Shown piece by piece: positions 32,854 through 43,542 of a DNA stretch of 64,000 nucleotides. Every line of letters begins with the position of its first letter. The stretch's first letter is position 1. Source of the stretch: Pratylenchus scribneri. Its lineage: Eukaryota > Nematoda > Chromadorea > Rhabditida > Pratylenchidae. A program made the translations under genes and the position numbers. Under the pieces are notes generated by a model. That model had not been told where the DNA came from, searched no databases, and saw only the letters and a list, made by a program, of their open reading frames with translations. The DNA lies in NCBI GenBank assembly GCA_030063045.1, contig JAQSEB010000077.1, positions 310,001 through 374,000 on the forward strand, read 5' to 3'.

Positions 32854-34862
32854 TTATTCAAAGACATCTTTAAATTCCTTGAATTGCCATTTTTCATTGT
32901 CAAAATTCACTTGGATCGAATCATTATCATAATACAAACTGACAGTTGGAAAAAGTTGGATTATTGCATATTTTGTTGGCAATTTAACCTTCCCTGAATT
33001 TTAATTTTTATTATTGAAAATTTTTATTAAAATTTAATTCTACCATTTTGATTAATAAATTTAATTGAAAATATTTTAGTTACCTAATAATTTGCCATTC
33101 CAAGTAGCAAAAGATTCCAGTTTAGAATTTGCGTGATGAATTATGCCAATACCAACAAAATCTCCTTTCTTAAAGCATTCATGGTGATTACCGAAATTGA
33201 TCCTGGAACCATCAATCCAAATTCCTCCTTTGCCCCAAATTCCAATTGTATTTTTCTCATATCCAAGCAAATTGTCTTCTAATAGGAATTGTTGATCACA
33301 AAATCCAATTAAAATACTTTCAAACCTAAATATAATGAATTATAATAGGTTACAAAATATTAAAAAATACACATCCAAAATTTCGACTTCATAATAGAAA
33401 GAAATTATTGAATTTCGGGTATCAGGATTGAATGGAGGAATGGGCAAATTGGAGCGAGCGGAATGATTTACTAAAAAATAATAAAGATCATTATATTATA
33501 AAAATTAACTAGTATTTTAATTTTTACCATAATCTGGTCCAGAATATTTCAAGACTAGACCTTCCTGAGAAATTGTCATTTTTGATGAACAATTTGCTGC
33601 ATTAAATTTATATTCATTCCAATCGTAGTTCATCCATTCAATTTCATCAATTCGTATGGTCAAGGCTAACTGAAATTAAATTTAAAAATATTTTTAACTG
33701 AAAAAAACCTTCAAATATCGAGAAAATTGATTAATTTCAAAAAATTTCGATGGGACTACTTAAGTCAATTTTTATATTTTATTTAATATTCATAATCCAA
33801 TCGTATCCAAAAAATATAATATGTCCAAAATGTAAACCTAACTCGAAACTAGACCCGCTATTTCATTTTTGATTATGAGTGTGGCGGCGGAATGCAATCT
33901 CCATCCACCCATTGAAAACAGACTCCCCCCTTCAGTAAATATGAAACATTGAAAATTGACACCCATCAAATTTTTATTAGCATTGTTTACTCATTTTTGT
34001 TTTTTTAACATAGAAAAAATATTTTTTACCATTTTATAAAATACTTTTGATTATATAATAGAAACCTCATTGTTAGATTCATCAATAAAAAGAGGAATAA
34101 TATCCTTCGTTTTTTTTCTGCATATTGGACAATTTTCCTCGCTCTAAAAATTGTTTTGATTAAATTTAAAAATATATATAGATATTACATCGATCCATGG
34201 TTTTATGCATTTATGATGATAAGTATGCCCGCATTCCAGTGCGGAAATATCGTCCAATTTGAATGGAAACATACAAATTGGACATTTTCCCAAAGAATTA
34301 TTTTCTTCTTTCATTTTTGCCATAGCATTTTTTAATTCAACATTTTCCTTCTCTAATTTTGCAATCACATTTTTCAATTCGATGATTTCTCTCTTAAAAG
34401 CCAATAAATCCTTCAAAATTTATAATTATTTAATCTCATTTTCGTTAATAAAATTTACATTGGGCTCAGAGCTACTGCCTGCATTGTCAAATGGTGATTT
34501 GGTTCCATCTGAAAATTATTACAAAAAAATATACCGAAAACTAATTTTTACAAATAGGTAAAATTGAACTAGGGCAAACTTCAAAATTATTAAAAACATC
34601 TCGATGTTTTAAACTTTTCATTTAACTATTACACAAACTAAGAATTATTTTTTAATAAAATAAAATAAATATTACCTTCAATTGAAAATTTAATTTTCTT
34701 TCTTAATTGTTGTGTTGAATCCTCATTATTTTCGACGATTTTTCTTTTTTGCTTATCTTTGCCTTTATCATTTTTATTTACTTTATCCTCAATTGCTGAA
34801 GTTACGATTTGGCTCAAATGGAGAATAATAAAAATAATTATCACGCTTTTCCAAAAAATCAT
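32854..34862 (-). CDS. Signal peptide-coiled coil-RING-H2-SPRY protein
   Basis: Eight minus-strand exons (34862-34676, 34508-34459, 34410-34189, 34143-34066, 33669-33528, 33470-33371, 33325-33084, 32993-32854) join in phase to 386 residues. Residues 1-22 form a signal peptide (VIIIFIILHLSQIVTSA) and are followed by a Lys/Arg-rich nuclear-signal-like stretch (KGKDKQKRK). Residues ~80-117 are a coiled coil. RING-H2 (~122-163) has CPIC, ECGHTYHHKC and CPIC, a complete C3H2C3 set. SPRY fills ~185-386 (YYEVEIL, FVGIGII, LFPTVSLYYDNDSIQVNF). RING-H2 domains bind E2 enzymes, so a ubiquitin ligase with a SPRY substrate-binding end is likely. A secretory signal on such a protein is unusual and fits a secreted effector, by inference. 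Confidence 0.85.
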
Positions 34863-36023
34863 ATTAAATGATTGAACTTAAAATAAATAATTATAAAATA
34901 ATACATAAAAGATAAATCTGCCTGATGATCTAAAAGTTATATTAATAGCTTAAAAGCTGGCCGAAATTGATCTGCTGGTTAGGTCTTTTTGAAATTTATT
35001 TAATAATTTACCTCACAAAACAGCAGGCTTTTATTTCAATTACAAACTTACTGAGGGAATTTACTTTTTCATTAAACATTTTCACTCATCATTTAATTTA
35101 CTCTCTCTCTCTCACACACACTCATTTCATTTTAAATGAGAAAAGCGAGCGTAACCATGCTGGCATTTTTTTCTCTATTTGAAGTGAAGAGGCTGTTTTT
35201 GGCTCCAATTTGATGCAATCAAGACATGACTTAGGGAGTTATTTTGGTTTCACTGATCGATTAAATCAATCGAGCGCTTCACCCTCCACACTAGATTCCA
35301 GATTCGTTTCTTTCCCTCTTGGCCAAGGCCCTTTGTTTTATCCATAGCAATCGTTGAGAATGGCCAATTCCTAAAAAGGAAAAATCAATATATTAAGCAA
35401 ATTTTACTACTCCATTTTACGCAAGTAGCCGTCTAAATTTCCCGTTGTAGCCGCAGCTAACCGCGGCTTAGCCGTAGCCGTGCACATGCCTGCTTTTACC
35501 TTCTTTTTCCTCGATCCACTTTTCATTTATTATTTGGATTTTTGCCATCTTATAACCCAGCACCAGCACTTTTCCACCATATAATTTGGAGTAAATAAAG
35601 CACTTTGGAAAGATGAGTTTAAGGGTTGGATAAGAACCGAAGAAGCTATCACGGACAGAGCAAAAAACATATATAAGCAATGCAATAAGCCTGCACTTTC
35701 AAGCAGCTGCACTTTTTATGACCCTAATGGAAGCCATTTGCCTCTATTTTCCCAAAATGACAACCTTTGCCTTTATAGGACAAAGGAATAATTCTCCCCT
35801 AATTTAGTTCAGTTGAGAATTTGAATAGTTTAATGTTTACGCTTGATCGAGAATATTCTTCTAATAAGGAATTCGGCAGTCTAGACAATTTTCTCAAATG
35901 TTGCTGCCGGACCCAAAATAGGTATTAGCTCAGCAGCAGACTGTTATATGATAAAATCAAATTTGTTGCTAATAATGATAACGAAGAAGTGGACGAAAAT
36001 GAAGCCCTCTCTGTTTCGGAAAA
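34863..36023. other. No supported gene
   Basis: Contains CT/CA microsatellite at about 35101-35130. A minus-strand frame near 35685-35530 begins with a hydrophobic MFFALSVIASSVLI segment after a TATAAAG-like word, but has no second exon or domain, so it is not called. Confidence 0.35.
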
Positions 36024-37207
36024 GCTTAATTGTCCCTCAAAATGGGCTGAATTTTACATCAAATTTTCATCTACATCAAAAGGGGCTGAATTTTGCATCA
36101 AATTTTCCTTTACATCAAAAGGGGCTGAATTTTGCACCAAATCGGGGGAATTTGTTTTTCACGTTGTAAATAATATAAAACGATTTTGGGACATTCCTGG
36201 GGTGCGCGGAAGTAAAAAAGGAGGTGCTCGGGATTATGCCGGATATAGGGGGATTAATGTGGATGTAGGGGGATTAAGGTGGATATAGGGGGATTAAGCC
36301 CAGAAATGGATTGGAAATGGCTGGGAAGGTCCACTAGAAGGTAGGGGAAGTATAATAGAGGCCCGGAAAGTGCGCGGGATTTAGCCGGATAGGGGGGATT
36401 ATGGTGGATATAGGGGATTAAGATGGATATAGGGGAATTAAGCCGGATAAGTCTAGTTAGGGGCTAGGGATTAGGGTTATGGTCGGCATGGGATTTAGGG
36501 GCTAGGGGCTTATGGGCTCGGAGCATTGGAATCTCGCGAAGCCGGAAGAAAAACAGCCTAAAACAGGACTCGAGCCCATCTATTTGGGGCTTAATCCCCC
36601 TAAATCCACGTATATCCACCTTTATCCGGCTTAATCCCACTTACCATCAGAGCCTTCGGCCCATATCCCAGACCTTTCTATGGCCTTCCAGGCCATTTCC
36701 CATCCATTTCGGGACTTAATCCCACTATATTCATCCTAATCCCGCTATATCCGGATATATCCCGCGCACTCTCCGGGCCTTCGGCCCACTTCTCGACCGT
36801 CCGCTGGCCCTCCAGACCATTTCCCATCTATTTCGGGGCTTAATCTGGCTTAATGCCCCTATATTCACCTTAATCCCCCTATATTCACCTTAATCCCCCT
36901 ATATCCGGATATATTCCGCGCACTCTCCGGGCCTCTGTTATACTTCCCCGACCTTCTAGTGGCCTTAATTTATATTTAAATTAATTATAGATATTATTAT
37001 TGATAAAGAAAGAAGAGGAATTAATGGGAAAAATTCAAATTCCCGCTCGATTTGATGCAAAATTCAGCCCCTTTTGATGTAAAGGAAAATTTGATGTAAA
37101 ATTCAGCCCCTTTTGATGTAGAGGAAAATTTGATGTAAAATTCAGCCCCTTTTGATGTAGAGGAAAATTTGATGTAAAATTCAGCCCATTTTGAGGGACA
37201 ATTAAGC
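36024..37207. mobile_element. 1.18-kb palindromic element with 39-bp terminal repeats
   Basis: Ends GCTTAATTGTCCCTCAAAAT are inverted. Each arm carries tandem 39-bp units (about three left, four right) encoding GAEFYIKFSSTSK-like peptides. The interior (GGATTAAGGTGGATATAGGG, GGGCTAGGGATTAGGGTTAT, and their complements) is shared with the 25.89-kb element although the ends differ. No target duplication is evident, and no protein is encoded. Confidence 0.8.
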
Positions 37208-37559
37208 CGCACGTTGTCTGTTTTGCCAGACTTTTGCAAAATAATTTCTCGTCAATATTGGGATTGGGAGTGAGCGAGGAAAATACCAACCACTTCCCCC
37301 TTCCTAGATCGTTTTCCCCATCCTAAATCGCTTTCCCCCATTCTTAAAACTTTGCTAAATTCGTATTACAAATTTGTAACTTCTAAACATAGATTAAAAT
37401 TATAGGAACAACAATGGGTTATCCGTCAGTACATAAATATAAAATTTTCCTCTGCAATTAGGGAGGAAAATGATTAGAAAATTTTAACGCAAATATTTTT
37501 TCAATATCCCATCCATCAAGGATTTTATGCCTTTCCAATCTTCAAATATATACAATCAA

Positions 37560-37965
37560 GGTGCGATAACTTAAAAATGTGGTAAAATTACTGAGTAAAA
37601 TTACTCTGGTAAAAATACCAAGTAAATTTACCAGAAGTTGCTGGTAAATCCATATCTTAAAAAATTTACCTCATTCTTATGTTTTTACAAGTAAGTTTAC
37701 TTTTATCAATAGAAGCTGGTAAAATGATAACCGAGCCCCCTATCGCGGTTAAAATTTTACCAGCAACACCTAGTAAAGTTACCAGTTACCTTCTTTTTAA
37801 GATGCGGGTAAAAAAGTTGCTGGTAAAAGGTAAGTTTACCAAGGTAAACTTACCAGAAACTCGAGGTAAATTTACCACATTTTTAAAATACGCCTTTTAC
37901 CCTGAAAAAGAAGTTGGTAACTGGTAAATTTACCATTACCTCTTTTTTAAGATACGGGCCCAGGT
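37560..37965. repeat. Repeat-armed element of GGTAAATTTACC words
   Basis: Many copies of GGTAAATTTACC, CTGGTAAA and TTACCAG in both orientations make the region self-complementary. Ends resemble CGATAACTTAAAAATG on the left and the complement of TTTTTTAAGATACGGGCCC on the right. Non-coding. Confidence 0.6.
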
Positions 37966-38016
37966 GCTCTGATACAATTTAAGTTTTTGAAAAATAATAT
38001 AAAAAGGAATAGCACA

Positions 38017-38517
38017 TAGGGTTCAGCGGTACCGGTACTTTGGACCAAAATCGGTACCGGTACTTGCCGGTACCGGCCTACTCGGTATTCGGTACCGGTA
38101 CTGGGTTTAGGGTCGGTACCCGGTACCGGTACTCGGCACCGGTCGGTACCGGTACTAGTCGGTACTGACGGTACTGGAGAAAAAATGGTAAAAAATCATA
38201 AAAATTTTTAAAAAATCAATTTTTTTTCTTTTAAAAATCAAAAATTTTTGATACAGAGAAATAAAAAATAGCTTCATAAAAGATTTAAATTTGACTGAAA
38301 TTTTCATTTTAAAGAAAAAAATTTAAAAAAAAATAAAAATTTGGCCAAAAATGCCATTTTATGGGGTGCATGTCAGTACCGACTAGTACCGAGTTGAAAA
38401 AACGGTACCGGTAGTACCGATGTCGGTACCGGTACTGGCAAAATCGGTACCGGTACTGGCCAAAGGCCGGTACTTCGGTACCAGTACCGACCGGTACTTC
38501 GGTACCGCTGAACCCTA
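38017..38517. mobile_element. Non-autonomous hAT-type MITE, 501 bp
   Basis: Perfect inverted ends TAGGGTTCAGCGGTACCG, flanked by the 8-bp direct repeat ATAGCACA (38009-38016 and 38518-38525). The arms are tandem CGGTACCGGTACT words; the core is A/T. It has the same general structure as the elements at 1885 and 11008. Confidence 0.93.
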
Positions 38518-38625
38518 ATAGCACATAGATAGGAGTAAAAAAAATTTACTTTAAAGAGGGATCATTGCTTAAATCAAAATATAATATCTCAAATCTTGTT
38601 TCATTCCCAATTCAATTTGCTCATT

Positions 38626-39862
38626 TCAGTGTGAGTAATGTTTACATTCTCCATTCTCCCATTCGCACCTTCCGGCGTAATTCTCAGTGAATAATAAGCT
38701 CATTCTATCGCATCCATTTTGAGTTGTGCATGAGCTGCAATAATTGTCCTCATATTTGCCAGTATTGCCTGTAATAATGTCAAGGTTGTATGGAAATTAA
38801 AACAAGGTGGTCTCATATTCATGTAGATTTTATGAATAATGAATTCGCATTTTTTGATCACATCATTCACCTTTAAAGCGAATTTTAAATAATCCGGTTT
38901 TTTTTGCGGTTCTCCCACCCCAATAGCAATAGAATATAGAAATAATTATCTATTATAATTAATAATCCTTCAGGTATACTGTATACTCTGCTTATACACA
39001 CATACATGGATCATCTTGGAAATTGCATTTACTACCATCCCATTCACACCATCCATCAACGCCGTCCTCAGCTTGGTAAAATCCACTCAATTTATCGCAT
39101 CCATCTTCGCTTGTGCAATCGCTACAATTGTTGTCAAACGCATCTGTCGCATTGGTACCTGTGTTTAATATGCGATTAATTTTGCAAAATTTATGTTATT
39201 CTTCATTTAATTTTTAATACTCGTGATTTTGACTTGTGTCCCTATTATTATAGCATTCTCCCTACATGGATCATCATCGGTCTGAGTTGGACCAGCATCG
39301 TCCTCGCTACTTATATCATCAAGATACTCATCGCAATCGTCACAATAGTTTGTATCTGCTCTCGTATAATGGTGTTTGCATTCAGGGCAAATGCCGGCCA
39401 TTCTTTTGGTCCTAATTAACTCATTCCCATTCAAAGTTGTAGGCGCACCATTTTCTTTAAATATTTCATCACGGCGACAACATTGTTTACAACATTTCTC
39501 CAACATCATTGCTTCGTGACTGTGGCCGATTCCTTTTGATGGCATGCTAATATTCTTTGAAATTGTTTTATCATTGAAAGAGTTTGTATGTTTCGAAGCA
39601 GACGGCTTCAACTGCTTCCTTTTTGGTTTGTGTATTGCGCTATTTCTTGCTTTCAATGCCTTTTTCTTCTCCATTGCTTCATTTCCATTTCCTTTGTGCA
39701 CTGTTTTGCTTGATCATTAATTTTGTGGGATGAAGCAATTGCGATTTGATCCTTTTGAAGCGGTTTCCTTTTAGAGGAGTGTTCTGCTTCTCGCGTAACT
39801 TCAACAACAAGTGCAGAAATAAACAAACAATAAACAAAATAAAATGGCAGATTTTTTCTCAT
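38626..39862 (-). CDS. Secreted Cys-rich repeat protein, 5' frame uncertain
   Basis: On the minus strand, an ATG at 39862 opens a signal peptide (FVYCLFISALVVEV) followed by a Lys-rich stretch. That frame stops at 39653. The main domain continues in another frame (about 39701-39221) and then in exons 39158-39006 and 38768-38626, which join in phase. Cys-rich units repeat: NYCDDC...DDDPC, NNCSDC..EDGCD...WCEWDGSKC..DDPC, NYCSSC..QNGCD...RCEWENGEC. A Lys/Arg-rich stretch precedes them. The frame change needs either a weak intron (for example from GTTACG at about 39798 to GGAG at about 39688) or a one-base lesion. Family unknown; a secreted effector or matrix protein is possible. Confidence 0.6.
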
Positions 39863-40289
39863 TTGTTCACTTTTTCCTTTTCACGTAAAGGAAATGGGTA
39901 TTGAAATGAAAGGTGTAAATGGATTAGAATTTTCTTAATATAATTTAAATTTAGTATAAATATGGAATTTATCAAACTTAATAATTCTGAATTAAAAAAA
40001 ATTAATTAGAAAGGATAAAGGATAAAAAAGAGATAAAAATTAATCGTGGGGGAGGGAGAATAGTTCTTTAGGAATTTATTTTACAAGAATGATTGATTTT
40101 AGTATACGAAAGGCACGGTAGACTTTTTTGCTCTCTCATATATTAATAGATTAGAAAAAAAAAGATTTTTTAACCTTTCCAATTCATTAGATAAATGGCA
40201 AATTAATATGAGCAGTTGAACTGTTAGGCATTTTTGAAAATAAATTTTCTTTGAAAAAATGAAACGCGCATTTTAGTCATGAATTGGGG
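39863..40289. other. No gene seen
   Basis: AT-rich 5' flank of the Cys-rich gene. No recognised promoter motif. Confidence 0.35.
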
Positions 40290-41240
40290 GCCGATGGATG
40301 TAAAGCTCATGTGGAATTGTTTATATCATTTTATTAGGAATAAAATTAGCTATGATATCAAAAGCATTGGCAAATGGGCAAACGTGCAGAATTGTGGTCT
40401 GGCCGGGTTTTGGTTTTGAAAATAAGGGAAACACGTTTTTAGGGGTTATTTTAGGCGCTAAACATGAATCTGAACTCGGATTTCTGATATCTTACCATCT
40501 TGGTAAGATAATGCCAACTTTTACCATGAAAAAGCAAATGGGGGACCAAGGGCATTTTTGGTGAAATTTTTACATAGCCAAATAATAGCTCAATTAACGC
40601 AGCTCGTCGAGAGGAATCGAATGGTACTATTTTTATTAAATAATATTGCAATATAGGCAAGTTAGACGTCGAAATATCTTACCAAGACAAATATTTCATT
40701 TTGTCATAACTTGCCTATATTGCAATATTATTTAATAAAAAATAGTACCATTCTATTCCTCTCGACGAGCTGCGTTGATTGAGCTATTATTTGGCTATGT
40801 AAAAAATTTCACCAAAAATGCCCTTGTTCCCCCCTTTGCTTTTTCATGGTAAAAGTTGGCATTATCTTACCAAGATGGTAAGATATCAAAAATCCGAGCT
40901 CAGAATCGTTTTCTACGCCCCCAATTACCTTTAAAAATGTGTTTACCATAATTTTACAATCAAATCCCAAGCAGACCACAATTCTGACATTTGCCGGCAA
41001 ATGTTGAATATTCACCGAGTTATGGTCAAAAAACCGCAAGAAACATTATTATAATTAAACCAACGGTTTTTTGGCCTTTACTCGATGAATATTCAACATG
41101 GGGCAAAGTTTTTGATGTCATTTTGTAGCTAATTTTATGCTTGATAAAATGATATAAACAATGCCATAGTAGCTTTACCTTCATCGGGTCCAGACCGTTT
41201 CGTTCGCAAATGTCGTAATACGGTCTTTGCCCAAGACAAG
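40290..41240. mobile_element. Two nested palindromic elements
   Basis: The outer parts (40290-40370 and 40990-41240) match the 18.44-kb fold-back family (TGTTGAATATTCACCGAG, GACCGTTTCGTTCGCAAATG). Inside lies another near-perfect palindrome (about 40370-40990), with TATCTTACCATCTTGGTAAG and AGCTCGTCGAGAGGAAT mirrored around a centre near 40675-40700. Open frames on both strands are palindrome artefacts. Confidence 0.7.
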
Positions 41241-42635
41241 GGCAATGAACCCCTTCTTTGCCCCATTAATTCATTCTATATGGCAGTTTATTAAATTTGC
41301 AATTTACATCTTCCTTAACGAAATTAATGCTTAATAAAATGATTAGAAAAAGCATGAAAAATTATGAGCTTGAAAAAAGGATATTTTTGGGCAGGATTTT
41401 TAGGTAAGTTTTTCTGATTTAATGATGATTTTGGCCATAATTCGGCATAGTTTTATTCGCATAGTTTGGCGCAAAATTGATTTTAATTTTGCCTTTTTTG
41501 TTTACATTACTTTTTTCCATTCCAGTAAGGCCTGTGGATTCGGCCATTGCCCAAATTCATTTTTACATTCGCTAATGTTTGATTCAATTGGCCAAAACGT
41601 TTAATTTTTTGATTTTTTACGGATGATCAGCAATTGATTATTTATTTTCGCTATTCATATTTCCCTTCATCGAATATTCGATTTGATTGATTTTGTCCAT
41701 TTTTGAGATCAAGCGTAACACAATTTTACGCACGCTTTCCAAATTTCTTGCCCATTTTTTCTCATTTGTATGATTTTGCCATTTCCATAAGCCAAACAAT
41801 CGGAATAAATTTAAAAGGTATTTCTTTTCGATTTTTTATTCGAAAGTAGGGGAAATAATTTTCAAAAATCTAAAAAAATTAAATCAAAAATGGGAAAAAT
41901 TGCAATAGATTAATTTGATGTTTACAATTGTTATCAATGAAATGAGCTTGAAAATGCCAAAAGACATTGATGGAAATGAGTCAGTTGAAGAATGCGTATG
42001 ATTGGCTAACAATTTTGTCTTAACGTCCTCGTCTTTCATTTCATCTGATCTGCAAAATGCAGACGAAAAGACAAGGCGAGAAATGAGGGAGTAAAGATGT
42101 TTAAGACGATTTCAGTTAATGTGACTTCTCGGTGTGGTTTTTTAAATATATATTTTACAAATCTTTATCTAAAATTAAATTAGAGGTGCTGAAAAAAATT
42201 GGGAATGTTTAGAAAAAATTTTCAAAATTATTCCCCTCTTCTGATACATGATACGAGCGTTGGGATGCTGCTTCGCGGCATCCCAACGCTCGCTAAAACT
42301 TTTAAAAAGAAGAAAGCTTAAAAGAAAACTCTCAACTTTCAATTATGTTTAAATATAATAATGGAAAATAAAGATTTGTGAACAGTGTTTATCAAGTTGA
42401 CCTATGCGTCTAATTTATCATTTCTATATTCATTTTCATTCCTTCATCAAATTCATTTTATTTCATGTACAACATTCGAGACTATTCCCGGATTTTTACC
42501 CTTCATTCTCGACCATTTCCGGCTATTTTCACTTCCTTCTCCACTATACTTGCATCTTTGACTTCATTCTCCATTATTCCCGATTAGACTTTATTCTAGA
42601 CTTTTCCCTTCTTTTCATGGATTTCTGACGATTTT
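41241..42635. other. No gene; contains a perfect hairpin
   Basis: No coding structure is recognised. At 42254-42292 a 15-bp perfect stem (CGAGCGTTGGGATGC) closes a 9-nt loop TGCTTCGCG. A related CGCTTCGCGG word is at 1036. Confidence 0.4.
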
Positions 42636-43068
42636 AATCCCAAACATTTGAATGTTTTTGTTTTCCCGAACAATTTGTGTTTTTGCTTATCCAAACATTT
42701 GAATGTTTTTATTTTCCCGAACAATTTGTGTTTTTGCTTATCCAAACATTTGAATGTTTTTATTTTCCCGAACAATTTGTGTTTTTGCTTATCCAAACAT
42801 TTGAATGTTTTTATTTTCCCGAACAATTTGTGTTTTTGCTTATCCAAACATTTGAATGTTTTTATTTTCCCGAACAATTTGTGTTTTTGCTTATCCAAAC
42901 ATTTGAATGTTTTTATTTTCCCGAACAATTTGTGTTTTTGCTTATCCAAACATTTGAATGTTTTTATTTTCCCGAACAATTTGTGTTTTTGCTTATCCAA
43001 ACATTTGAATGTTTTTATTTCCCGAACAATTTGTGTTTTTGTTTATCCAAACATTTGTTTCAAATTCA
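42636..43068. repeat. 51-bp tandem minisatellite, about eight copies
   Basis: The unit contains CATTTGAATGTTTTTATTTT, CCCGAACAATTTGTGTTTTT and GCTTATCCAAA. Because 51 is divisible by three, both strands and several frames stay open, giving 17-residue peptide repeats (LCFCLSKHLNV type on plus, KTFKCLDKQKHKLFGK type on minus). Copies are almost identical except the last. Real translation is unsupported. Confidence 0.9.
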
Positions 43069-43542
43069 TAAATTTGTCGAGTAGTCAATTGAATTTGACG
43101 AAATTTGTTTGAATAATGTAGCTTTGAATTGATTTGAACCTTGGCTGACTGCGCCAAAATTGTTGTGTCCGAAGTCAACAATTAAAATGAATAAAATAAC
43201 TATGTCTTGAATATTTATCGCAGTGAATAAAATGAATAATAAATTTGCGAATGACTGGGGGAAGTCTCATTTGTGAGGAAGAAGGCTGTCCTTTTATTGG
43301 CTTGGATTGGGTGGCTTGGCTTGGGGTAGACAATCAATCGATAACATAGAGGGAAGGGAGGAATGTGAGGTTAGAGAAATATAAATGAACGAGGGAAGAG
43401 GAGGAATGTCTTTTGGTTCTTCGGAATGTCATTTGGTTCATCTCCTCATTTGGTTCATCTCCAACAAAATCGGGCAATTCATCAATAAAATTCGCATTTC
43501 GTCAATTTCAATAAATTAAATCGGCAATAAATTCTAATTCAA

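Noticed and set aside
35468..35712. Short minus-strand frames with a hydrophobic start
   Set aside because: No second exon, no domain, and two overlapping frames are equally open.
38700..38918. 72-residue minus-strand frame
   Set aside because: It reads through an intron; the real exon (38768-38626) is in another phase and matches the Cys repeat.
40352..41039. Mirror-image open frames on both strands
   Set aside because: They are produced by the nested palindrome; no motifs.
42596..43112. Peptide-repeat proteins on both strands
   Set aside because: A stop-free 51-bp minisatellite gives them automatically; no start context, introns or domains.
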